From assembly GCF_000186225.1 (NCBI RefSeq), contig NC_014933.1, positions 558,001 through 622,000 on the forward strand: a DNA stretch of 64,000 nt, written 5' to 3'. The DNA comes from Bacteroides helcogenes P 36-108. Its GTDB lineage: Bacteria; Bacteroidota; Bacteroidia; Bacteroidales; Bacteroidaceae. This document shows positions 15,484 through 23,162 of the stretch, piece after piece (positions within the stretch are counted from its first letter, which is position 1; the number at the start of each line of letters is the position of its first letter). Below the pieces are notes generated by a model. The model was given only the letters and a program-made list of their open reading frames with translations, ran no database searches and had not been told where the DNA came from. A program made the position numbers and the translations under genes.

Positions 15484-15648
15484 ATGGCAAGACCCATCAA
15501 AGAAACTCCGATACTCTTCGGCAATGATGCCCGGCGGTTTGAGGAGCGGATGAAGCAGAAACGCACCGTGCCGAAGGAAGAAATAGAGCGCGTGCGCGAA
15601 CATTATCGTATAGCCATGAGTATCTTCAAAAAAGGGAAAGATGACTAA
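15484..15648 (+). CDS. small partner (putative antitoxin) of GNAT pair 3
   Basis: 54 residues starting MARPIKETPILFGNDARRF. The C-terminus (VPKEEIERVREHYRIAM) is a charged helix unlike those of the other two copies, consistent with each partner recognising its own acetyltransferase. It overlaps the GNAT start by 8 bp. GAAAGGAAAA precedes the ATG. Antitoxin role inferred. Confidence 0.75.
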   Translation: MARPIKETPILFGNDARRFEERMKQKRTVPKEEIERVREHYRIAMSIFKKGKDD

Positions 15649-16204
15649 CGAATACATACAATCCACGTTTCAGATTCGCAAACTGGAATCTGATGAAAGA
15701 ATAGAATCGTTCGATTGCGGAGACGCAGATCTGAACGATTTTATTTTAAATGAGTCCTTGTTTTATCGGGAAGCGCTACTGGCTGTGAGCTACGTATTCG
15801 AGGATAAGACAACCGGAGAAGTAGCCGCCTATTTCAGTCTGGCAAACGACCGTGTATCATTGTCCGACTTTACGGATAAAACAGAGTTTAACCGATTTCG
15901 CCGTAAACGCTTTCCTAATGAGAAACGCATGAAAAGCTATCCGGCAAGCAAGCTTTGCCGTTTGGGAGTGAACCATACTTATCAGGGAAAAGCATTGGGC
16001 GCTTTCCTGATAGACTTCATCAAAGCCTTTTTCATCTTCGACAACAAGACTGGATGCCGCTTCGTCACGGTGGATGCCTACCGTTCCGCCATGCCCTTTT
16101 ACGAAAAGAACGGCTTTCTTCCGCTTTTGGAAGAAGACGATGGCGAAATGACACGTCTGCTCTATTTTGACTTGGCAGATAACAAGAACAGTATGCAAGA
16201 CTGA
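15641..16204 (+). CDS. GNAT acetyltransferase, putative TacT-like toxin 3
   Basis: 187 residues. It has the same blocks as the other two copies, but the acetyl-CoA loop reads VNHTYQGKALGAF, the closest of the three to the canonical R/Q-x-x-G-x-G/A motif. VDAYRSAMPFYEKNGF carries the conserved Tyr. SFDCGDADLNDF near the N-terminus is shared. Followed after 31 bp by terminator repeat R3. Coupled by overlap to the small partner. A TacT-like translation inhibitor is the favoured reading, not proven. Confidence 0.8.
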   Translation: MTNEYIQSTFQIRKLESDERIESFDCGDADLNDFILNESLFYREALLAVSYVFEDKTTGEVAAYFSLANDRVSLSDFTDKTEFNRFRRKRFPNEKRMKSYPASKLCRLGVNHTYQGKALGAFLIDFIKAFFIFDNKTGCRFVTVDAYRSAMPFYEKNGFLPLLEEDDGEMTRLLYFDLADNKNSMQD

Positions 16205-16235
16205 TATTCATCAAAAGATACAAAGAAAGTTTCCC

Positions 16236-16324
16236 GTCCCGCCCCTCTCACCGCAAGGAGAAGGGCGGGACGTTCGTTTTTCCCAATATGCCGGTAGGAA
16301 CGCATACGAATGAAGGAACAAATT
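16236..16324 (+). terminator. 89-bp terminator repeat R, copy 3
   Basis: Third copy of the R element: hairpin GTCCCGCCC/GGGCGGGAC with T-run and the same conserved 3' extension ending AAATT. It starts 31 bp after the GNAT stop. Confidence 0.85.
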
Positions 16325-16360
16325 TAATTTAGTGTGCCTCATGCTCACCCCTGTGCCAAC

Positions 16361-16430
16361 GATGAACCGGCGGGCGGCGCGGCGCAGGACTTGCCCGAAG
16401 GCATGTACCCCTTGCAGATAGCAAACGTGA
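16361..16430 (+). pseudogene. fragment of fimbrillin gene (relic)
   Basis: GATGAACCGGCGGGCGGCGC and the following ~50 bp duplicate, with few changes, the start of the mature region of the broken fimbrillin at about 14646-14715 (coding DEPAGGAAQDLP-GMYPLQIA). A stop codon follows shortly after. No signal peptide or rest of gene remains. Confidence 0.7.
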
Positions 16431-16463
16431 TTGCTACTAATGGAAAGATTCATGGGAATTAGG

Positions 16464-16514
16464 GACCGCTTCTTGATAATAGACGATGCGGATGTGTAGC
16501 ACATCCGCATCGTC
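16464..16514 (+). pseudogene. fragment of rhuM-PLD gene, converted to a perfect palindrome
   Basis: GACCGCTTCTTGATAATAGA matches the part of the 13020 gene that codes HDRFLIID (about 13742-13761), with an in-frame TAG after DADV. Positions 16482-16496 and 16500-16514 form a perfect 15-bp-arm inverted repeat with loop TAG; the intact gene is only partly palindromic there. The hairpin may now terminate prfB transcription. Confidence 0.65.
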
Positions 16515-16559
16515 CATCCTGCAGCAAGAATCATTCCGCTTTAATTATCATGAACGGCA

Positions 16560-17675
16560 CTACTCGGCACTTCCCGCAAACTCCATCAGATATGCCTTGA
16601 TAAAGCCGTCTATCTTTCCGTCCATCACTCCGTTCACGTCACTGGTCTGGAAATTGGTGCGATGGTCTTTCACACGGCGGTCATCAAAGACATAGCTACG
16701 TATCTGTGAGCCCCATTCTATCTTTTTCTTACCCGCTTCCACCTTAGCCTGTTCCGCCATGCGGTGCTGAAGCTCCTTGTCGTACAAGATGGAGCGCAAC
16801 TGCCGCATCGCATTCTCACGGTTCTTGGGCTGGTCGCGCGTCTCGGTATTTTCGATCAGGATTTCTTCTTCCTCACCGGTATAAGGGTCTTTGAACTGAT
16901 AGCGCAAGCGCACGCCCGACTCCACCTTGTTCACGTTCTGTCCGCCCGCCCCGCTGGATCGGAAGGTATCCCACGAGATGTTGGCTACTTTGATATCTAC
17001 TTCGATGGTATCGTCCACCAACGGAGTGACGAACACGGAAGCGAAAGAAGTCATACGCTTGCCCTGGGCGTTGTAGGGAGAAACACGCACCAGGCGGTGC
17101 ACACCGTTCTCCCCCTTGAGATAGCCGTAGGCATAGTCGCCGGAGATTTCGATGGTACAGGTCTTGATGCCCGCCTCGTCACCTTCCTGAAGGTTGGCTA
17201 TTGCGGCCTTGTAGCCGTGAGTCTCGGCATAGCGCAGATACATGCGCATCAGCATATTGGCCCAATCCTGACTTTCCGTGCCGCCGGCGCCGGAATTGAT
17301 CTTCAGGACGCAGTCCATCTGGTCGGCTTCCTCGCGAAGCATATTCTTGAGTTCGAGCGCCTCGACGGCGGCCGACGCTTTGGCAAAGGCCTCATCAACT
17401 TCTTCTTCACTCACAAGCTCGTCTTTATAGAAGTCGAACGCCAACTGCACCTCGTCCGTCAGTGTCTTCACTCCGTTATAACCGGATATCCACTGCTGCA
17501 AGCCCTTTACTTTCTTCATCTGGGCTTCGGCCGCCTTCTGGTCTTCCCAAAAGCCGGGAGCCTGGGTGCGTAGCTGTTCTTCTTCCACCTGAATCTTCTT
17601 GCCTTCGATGTCAAGATAGCGGTTCAACGCTTCGGTACGTTCTTTGATATCTTTCAGTTGTTCTGCGGTAATCAT
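16560..17675 (-). CDS. prfB: peptide chain release factor 2
   Basis: 371 residues, full length. It recognises UGA/UAA stop codons and triggers peptide release on the ribosome. GAGGQNVNK (GGQ at 244-246) is the peptidyl-transferase-centre motif. SPY (199-201) sits where RF2 has its SPF stop-codon tripeptide. The usual programmed +1 frameshift site is absent: RYLDIEG at residues 19-25 is read straight through CTATCTTGACATC, one T short of the canonical TATCTTTGAC. A -7-like TACCTTTG lies about 32 bp upstream. Confidence 0.95.
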   Translation of the reverse strand: MITAEQLKDIKERTEALNRYLDIEGKKIQVEEEQLRTQAPGFWEDQKAAEAQMKKVKGLQQWISGYNGVKTLTDEVQLAFDFYKDELVSEEEVDEAFAKASAAVEALELKNMLREEADQMDCVLKINSGAGGTESQDWANMLMRMYLRYAETHGYKAAIANLQEGDEAGIKTCTIEISGDYAYGYLKGENGVHRLVRVSPYNAQGKRMTSFASVFVTPLVDDTIEVDIKVANISWDTFRSSGAGGQNVNKVESGVRLRYQFKDPYTGEEEEILIENTETRDQPKNRENAMRQLRSILYDKELQHRMAEQAKVEAGKKKIEWGSQIRSYVFDDRRVKDHRTNFQTSDVNGVMDGKIDGFIKAYLMEFAGSAE

Positions 17676-17706
17676 ATCTTTTCCTCAAATTCTGTCTTTC
17701 GAGCCG

Positions 17707-17714
17707 CAAAGGTA
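17707..17714 (-). promoter_or_regulatory. prfB -7 element
   Basis: TACCTTTG on the minus strand, 32 bp before the prfB ATG. No clear TTTG box is seen at the expected distance; the upstream stretch is T-rich. Confidence 0.5.
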
Positions 17715-17782
17715 TGAAAAAAAAGAGAAAAACACACAGCTATCAGCCTAATATAAGTGAGACGTAAAAGCAATGAAATGCC

Positions 17783-19177
17783 TCAGAAGGCATCGGACAC
17801 CGTCACATCCCAGCCGGAAAGCACATCGCCATAGAGATAGAATGTCACGCAGAAAGCGGTCTTACTGTTAGCGTCCACCACCCGGTAACGACGTGTGGCA
17901 TCATAAGAATCCATTTCCTCGTACTCGCCAAGAGACAGGGGTGCAAGTTCCGTCTTGCCCGCCGACTTGGCCGCAAGTTGCCGCATGCGTTGCCGCACTA
18001 ACTTCATCACGCCTTGGTGACTGAATGGATTGGCATCCGCCACCGTGGAGTGAACCGCTTTCAGCACACCGCCATTTGCCCGACGCACGGTTCTTGCACT
18101 GTCCGCATAGGCCTTGAACTGCCGCCGCACCTCGGGAGAGCGCAGGCTGTTCACCGTAAAGACAGCGATGCCTTGCGCCCCGTTATCAAGGGCGGCGTCC
18201 ATACAACGGAACATTTCCGGCCCGTTGGTAGCAGTCATTCCACAATAGAGGGTAGTCATGGCATTCTTGTCGCGCACGTTCTCGATAGTGCAGTCGGAGA
18301 TGAAGCTGACATCTTCTGTGTAGAAAGTGTGATAGACCATTGGGAACACAATGTCAAGATTCCACTTCTTCCAGTCCTGACGTACCATGCGCGAAGCCAT
18401 CTTCGGTGTAGGAAAGGGAGAAGCCGCCATCTTCTTGCCGTAAGAATGTACTGTTTCGGCTATCATGTTCGCCACTTCCGTAATCTGTTCACAGCGAAAC
18501 TGACGCCACTTCACATCGAGCGAAGGGTCTGCCTGCTCGCGCGGGTCATAGCCATACTGCTCCTTGAACTTCCTGAGCATGGCGGGATGATAACCATAGT
18601 CCCATGCCGGATATTCACGATCCTGCACAATGCCGTAACGGGGCCACAGGGTGGTGGGAAGCACCGCATCCACAAAGCGGTGATAGTCTATGGCGATGCC
18701 GTTCAGCCCTTCCACCTCACAATACGCCTTTATCTTCTCCTTGATGAACTGCCGTACTTCGGGCAGGGCGGGACAAAGGAATTTGTAATAGTTTACGTAT
18801 GCCGTAGTGTCCGCCAGGCTCTTGCCGTTGCGGTTCATGCTGAACCAATCGGGATGTTCCTTCAGAATCTTGTCACGGTCGTGCTCCAGATTCATCGTCC
18901 ACAGCCAGGCATAGACTTCGATGCCGTGTTTGTGGGCTATGGGGATGGCTATACGGTAATCGTCGGGCGTGGGTGCATTCAGCATGATACCGTCCATGCC
19001 CACGTCGTTCATCACTTGGCAGATGGAGTCGAAATTCATGCCGGAACGATAGTCCAGCCATGTCCAGAACATGGGATATTCACCGGTTATAGCCGCTGCC
19101 TTTGTGTTCTTGCGGCCGGCAAAGACGCCCACTGCCACAAACAGGAGCAGGAACGCCGGTAAAAGGTACTTCTTCAT
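17783..19177 (-). CDS. secreted GHL10-like (family 10-like) glycosyl hydrolase
   Basis: 464 residues with signal peptide (MKKYLLPAFLLLFVAVGVFA). The TIM-barrel-like body has MFWTWLDYRSGMNFDSIC, GIMLNAPTPDDY, HGIEVYAWLWTMN, LNGIAIDYHRF and LDIVFPMVYHTFY, as in the poorly characterised GHL10/DUF187 hydrolases; the GIAIDYHR Asp is a likely catalytic residue. It starts 7 bp after the DUF5009 gene, so the two are co-transcribed and belong to the GH3/SusCD locus. Substrate unknown. Confidence 0.7.
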   Translation of the reverse strand: MKKYLLPAFLLLFVAVGVFAGRKNTKAAAITGEYPMFWTWLDYRSGMNFDSICQVMNDVGMDGIMLNAPTPDDYRIAIPIAHKHGIEVYAWLWTMNLEHDRDKILKEHPDWFSMNRNGKSLADTTAYVNYYKFLCPALPEVRQFIKEKIKAYCEVEGLNGIAIDYHRFVDAVLPTTLWPRYGIVQDREYPAWDYGYHPAMLRKFKEQYGYDPREQADPSLDVKWRQFRCEQITEVANMIAETVHSYGKKMAASPFPTPKMASRMVRQDWKKWNLDIVFPMVYHTFYTEDVSFISDCTIENVRDKNAMTTLYCGMTATNGPEMFRCMDAALDNGAQGIAVFTVNSLRSPEVRRQFKAYADSARTVRRANGGVLKAVHSTVADANPFSHQGVMKLVRQRMRQLAAKSAGKTELAPLSLGEYEEMDSYDATRRYRVVDANSKTAFCVTFYLYGDVLSGWDVTVSDAF

Positions 19178-19184
19178 TCTATTT

Positions 19185-20429
19185 CTATATTTTAAGTTTA
19201 ACATGTAGTTTCTCCATTGCCCACGTAACGCCGATCACAGCAAAAGCGAAGCAGGTGCAGTTCACCAATGCCATCACACCATGTGTGAACCAGTCCGGCA
19301 AGATAACGCCGGTCACGTCGGCAAAGCCATAAAATACATAAGGTATCAGGTAGGTAGTGAGCGTAGCCGTGCCCGCAGGACGTATCAGCACGAACCATCC
19401 CGTAAGGTTACGGGCAGCCAGGCAATTCAGCAGGCCATAAAGCAGCACAGAAAGTGCCAGTACCCAGAATACCCACGGAGGCGTGGCCCCTATCTTGGAG
19501 ACAATCCAAAACTGATGCGCTGCAACACCGGCCAGCAGAAGCACCGCTGTTGTCCCAGCCGTGCTCCACAGTTTCCATCTCTCGCTCTTGTCGGCATAGC
19601 GGGCACTGACAACGGAGAGGATAATGCCACCCATCGTGAATGCAGGCAGCGCTCCGTTGCCTATGTGCAGTATATTCAGCATACCCCGGTAGAAATTACG
19701 GTCGGGAAAGGCAAGGATGGATTCACCGCCAAACGCCTCACGGAGAGGTGTGTCCAGCAGACATATCAGGATGAAAGCCCCACACACGGACAGCAGACAG
19801 CGCAAGCGGTCACGGCAGAAGATATAAACCAGCGCGCACACTAAATATGTCCAGCCTATTGCGCCAAGAATGCCCCAGCTCGCACTGAACACACCTCCAT
19901 CCGGGTTGCGGAAAGTAAGCGATAAGTAGAGAAGCACCAGCACCCCGGCTGTCTTGCAGGCACAGAACAGGCTTTTCCGCCTACGGGAGACGGCTTCGTG
20001 GTATCTGTTCCACACACCGATAAAGCCGATTGCCATCAAGAACCAGTAAACGCCTATCGGATAGGGAACCTCCGGCGAGAGCCTGTACTCCGAGTTGGTG
20101 ATGAAAGCGCCCATCACCAGCAGGGCAAAGGTGCGCAAGAAGATATGTCCCAACGTAGATTCTGCCGAAAAGCCTTTGGCATATCGCCGTTCGATGGCGT
20201 AGGGTATGGACATACCCACGGCAAAAAGAAAGCAGGGGAAGACGACATCTGCCAGCCCCATGAAGTCCTCACCATATCCGGCATGTTCGAGCCAGCGAGG
20301 TATGTCGTGCACCTTCCAGAAATCGTTCACAAATATCATGGTGAACATAGTCAACGCCCGCAGCATGTCTATGGCAAGGTTGCGACGCGAGTAGGTTGCA
20401 GAGGTATTCACATTCGTAGGATTGTTCAT
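19185..20429 (-). CDS. DUF5009 multi-pass membrane protein (HGSNAT/NagX-like acyltransferase)
   Basis: 414 residues with about 10-11 hydrophobic segments. The N-terminal RRNLAIDMLRALTMFTMIFVND and LADVVFPCFLFAVGMSIPYAI match the DUF5009/heparan-alpha-glucosaminide N-acetyltransferase-like family, which moves acyl groups across a membrane onto sugars. TATLTTYLIPYVFYGF is a late conserved segment. Its position between a GH3 and a GHL10-like gene suggests a part in handling the same glycan. Substrate unproven. Confidence 0.8.
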   Translation of the reverse strand: MNNPTNVNTSATYSRRNLAIDMLRALTMFTMIFVNDFWKVHDIPRWLEHAGYGEDFMGLADVVFPCFLFAVGMSIPYAIERRYAKGFSAESTLGHIFLRTFALLVMGAFITNSEYRLSPEVPYPIGVYWFLMAIGFIGVWNRYHEAVSRRRKSLFCACKTAGVLVLLYLSLTFRNPDGGVFSASWGILGAIGWTYLVCALVYIFCRDRLRCLLSVCGAFILICLLDTPLREAFGGESILAFPDRNFYRGMLNILHIGNGALPAFTMGGIILSVVSARYADKSERWKLWSTAGTTAVLLLAGVAAHQFWIVSKIGATPPWVFWVLALSVLLYGLLNCLAARNLTGWFVLIRPAGTATLTTYLIPYVFYGFADVTGVILPDWFTHGVMALVNCTCFAFAVIGVTWAMEKLHVKLKI

Positions 20430-20441
20430 AACCGCGTCCTC

Positions 20442-20594
20442 CTAAAATTCCGAAACCAACATCAGCCAACAAGAGACATAGCCCGTGCGGATGATGTCTG
20501 CTTTCAGTTGCTCGTTCACCTGTGCGCAGAGGGGTACTGCCGGGATGCAGAACAAACCGGACAGGAAGCAGAATGAGGTAATAAGTTTTTTCAT
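20442..20594 (-). CDS. 50-residue secreted peptide or gene remnant
   Basis: An ORF starting MKKLITSFCFLSGLFC with a convincing signal peptide ending in PLCAQ, then only about 25 residues (VNEQLKADIIRTGYV...LVSEF) before the stop, 12 bp upstream of the DUF5009 ATG. TAGGAGG around the stop serves as that gene's Shine-Dalgarno. It could be a leader peptide, a small secreted protein, or the 5' remnant of a deleted gene. Confidence 0.4.
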   Translation of the reverse strand: MKKLITSFCFLSGLFCIPAVPLCAQVNEQLKADIIRTGYVSCWLMLVSEF

Positions 20595-20654
20595 GATACT
20601 TATATATATGTGTTTAAGTCAGTATTGCAACAATAACCGGCATTATTCAAGATG

Positions 20655-22958
20655 TCAGTCCAGCGCCTTCGTCGGTTTCAGCACATCATGCACCCGCCAG
20701 GCGGCTTCTTTCGCAAGATTATAATAACCCGTGCCGCGGATGTCGTCCACAGAAGCGCCGAAACGGACGATGTATCTTCCGGCAGCACTCACCCAGCTCT
20801 GACGGGACTCATCAAAGGAGGCCAGACTGTACTTCGATACCTCGAAGGTCAGTGTCTCGCTCTCGCCAGGCTGCAAAAGGCGGGTCTTGGCAAAGGCCTT
20901 CAGTTCGAGGGCAGGCTTCTCCATTCCTCCGGCGGGGGCAGAGACGTAGAGTTGCACGCTCTCCTTACCGGCACACTTGCCTGTATTGGTCACCGTGATG
21001 CCGGCGCAAAATCCGTCTGCAACAGGCTTCACCACAGGCTTGGAATAGGCAAAGGCGGTGTAGCTCAGCCCGAATCCGAAAGGATAGGATACTTCACGTC
21101 CCACGCTGCTGAAATAGCGGTAACCGATGTTGATGCCCTCCTTGTGGAGCGTGTAGTCCACGTTATTGCGACTGCCATCCTCCCCCCGACGGCGTTCATC
21201 GCCCAATGGGAAATTTTGCGAAGAAGGCATATCCATCACAGAGATGGGGAAGGTCATACTCAGTTTGCCGGAGGGATTTTCCTTGCCCAGCAGTACGTCG
21301 GCCACAGAGTTGCCTCCCTCCTGTCCCGGTTGCCAGGCAAGAAGGATGGCATCGGGCAATCCTTTCCATGAGGCGGTTTCAATGGCGCCGCCTACATTAA
21401 GCACTACAATCACCTTCTTGCCTGCGGCATGATAGACCTCACAGAGTTCGACGAGCAGATTCTGCTCCACCGCAGTAAGATTGAAGCCTCCTTTCACGGG
21501 GCGGTCGCGTCCCTCGCCCGCCTGGCGGCCGAGGGTGAGGATGGCGATATCGGACTCACGCGCCTGGTTCTCGATGCAGGTGCGCGAGAGAGACAGTTCG
21601 GGAATGGAAGGCTCCACGTACCAACGTTCGGCGGGATTGCGGTCGCACTTGAACTGCGCACGGCAGAAAGTCTTATAGGCAGTGTACATCTCCTTGAGAT
21701 TGCCCGTCACTTCCAGCCCGGCGTTTGCCAGGCCTTGCTGAAGATCCACCACGTAGGGCTTCACCACATTGCCCGATCCGGTTCCGCCTGCCATGAAGTC
21801 GAAAGAGGAGAGCCCGAAGAGGGCCACTTTCTTGATATTATTCAGAGGAAGCACGCCGCCTGCGTTCTTCAACAACACCATGCCCTCGGTGGCAGAGCTG
21901 CGGGTGATGGCGGCATGCGCCTTGAGGTCGGGGTCGTCACTGTACTTATAATTACGGAAGTGGGGAGTCTTCACGATATATTGCAGCATACGGCGCACAG
22001 ATGCATCAAGGTCGGGCATGGTGAGGCGGCCGTCCTTCAACATCAGGCTGATGTCTTGCAACTGCACCTGATAGCCCGGTTGCAGATTGTCTATGCCTGC
22101 CTTTATCTGCGCGGCCGTGTTCCGCTTCTGTATCCAATCGGTCATCACGATACCGTCAAATCCCCACTCGTCACGCAGGACGGTGGTCAGCAGTTCGGGG
22201 CTTTCCTGTGTGTAGGGGCCGTTCAGGCGATTGTACGATGCCATCACCGTCCAGGGGCGCGCTTCTTTCACGGCAATCTCAAACCCCTTCAGATAGATTT
22301 CACGCAAGGCACGCTGCGATACGATTTCGTCCACCTCGGTGCGGTTGGTTTCCTGTGAATTCACGGCGAAGTGCTTGATGCTGGTTCCCACGCCGCAGCC
22401 CTGTATGCCTCGCACAAAGGCGGCTGCTATCTTACCCGTCACCACAGGGTCTTCGGAATAATACTCATAGTTACGTCCGCAAAGGGGAGAACGGTGTATG
22501 TTCATACCGGGGGCAAGTATCACGTCCACGCCATACTCCAGTATCTCGTTTCCCATCGCCCGGCCTACGCTTTCCACAAGCTGCGTGTTCCAGGAGCAGG
22601 CCAGCGAAGTGCCCACGGGAAAACCGGTGGCATAGTAGCTTTTCTTGTTGTCGGGGCGTGTCACTACGACCGCACCCGCGGGTCCGTCGGCCAGTGCCGT
22701 GGGCGGAATGCCGAGGCGCGGGATACCTTGCGTGTAGCCCGACACGCTGGGGGAGAGGAAGCGCACAAACTCCTTGGGATTGTCGTATCCGCCAAAGGTG
22801 TAGTCATTGCGTCCCACTACAAGGAGAGCCTTCTCCTCAGGAGTCATAGCTTTTACAATCTCGTCGATGTTGTCTGCCCGAAGTTTCAGTTCCTGGGCGG
22901 GAAGCGGCGCACAGCAAAGGAAGATGCCTATACCTGCCGCCAAAGATTTCATTCTCAT
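20655..22958 (-). CDS. GH3 beta-glucosidase-like glycoside hydrolase
   Basis: 767 residues with signal peptide (ends LPAQ). N-terminal GH3 barrel: KHFAVNSQETNRTEVDE and the nucleophile segment GFDGIVMTDW (Asp). C-terminal alpha/beta sandwich (GREAGEGRDR-like QAGEGRDRP) and a terminal Fn3-like domain (LELKAFAKTRLLQPGESETL). It removes terminal beta-linked sugars, probably in the periplasm. It lies downstream of the SusCD pair but is separated from it by a terminator, so it probably has its own promoter. Confidence 0.9.
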   Translation of the reverse strand: MRMKSLAAGIGIFLCCAPLPAQELKLRADNIDEIVKAMTPEEKALLVVGRNDYTFGGYDNPKEFVRFLSPSVSGYTQGIPRLGIPPTALADGPAGAVVVTRPDNKKSYYATGFPVGTSLACSWNTQLVESVGRAMGNEILEYGVDVILAPGMNIHRSPLCGRNYEYYSEDPVVTGKIAAAFVRGIQGCGVGTSIKHFAVNSQETNRTEVDEIVSQRALREIYLKGFEIAVKEARPWTVMASYNRLNGPYTQESPELLTTVLRDEWGFDGIVMTDWIQKRNTAAQIKAGIDNLQPGYQVQLQDISLMLKDGRLTMPDLDASVRRMLQYIVKTPHFRNYKYSDDPDLKAHAAITRSSATEGMVLLKNAGGVLPLNNIKKVALFGLSSFDFMAGGTGSGNVVKPYVVDLQQGLANAGLEVTGNLKEMYTAYKTFCRAQFKCDRNPAERWYVEPSIPELSLSRTCIENQARESDIAILTLGRQAGEGRDRPVKGGFNLTAVEQNLLVELCEVYHAAGKKVIVVLNVGGAIETASWKGLPDAILLAWQPGQEGGNSVADVLLGKENPSGKLSMTFPISVMDMPSSQNFPLGDERRRGEDGSRNNVDYTLHKEGINIGYRYFSSVGREVSYPFGFGLSYTAFAYSKPVVKPVADGFCAGITVTNTGKCAGKESVQLYVSAPAGGMEKPALELKAFAKTRLLQPGESETLTFEVSKYSLASFDESRQSWVSAAGRYIVRFGASVDDIRGTGYYNLAKEAAWRVHDVLKPTKALD

Positions 22959-23026
22959 GGTGTTTTTAGGGTTAATTATAATCAGATTGCAATATTAGGG
23001 AGGAACAGTCTGAAACGGGTTCAATA

Positions 23027-23056
23027 TTCGTCAGAAGGGGTGTACTATCTGACGAA
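23027..23056. other. short palindrome upstream of GH3 gene
   Basis: TTCGTCAGA-12 nt-TCTGACGAA, about 70 bp upstream of the GH3 ATG. It could be an operator or a leader hairpin; no function is shown. Confidence 0.45.
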
Positions 23057-23079
23057 AAGGGCTATATCGCAATCATACT

Positions 23080-23140
23080 AAAAAAAGAGGTGCATCAGAA
23101 GCGGAGTGCTGCAAGCAATGCCGTACATTCTGATGCACCT
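23080..23140 (-). terminator. terminator of the SusCD unit
   Basis: On the minus strand AGGTGCATCAGAA...TTCTGATGCACCT (13-bp stem) then CTTTTTTT, starting 22 bp beyond the SusD stop codon. Confidence 0.8.
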
Positions 23141-23162
23141 GAAGGTGTGTTAAGTCGATATA

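Noticed and set aside
18014..19162. 382-codon plus-strand ORF opposite the GHL10-like gene
   Set aside because: Antisense shadow without signal, domain or promoter evidence.
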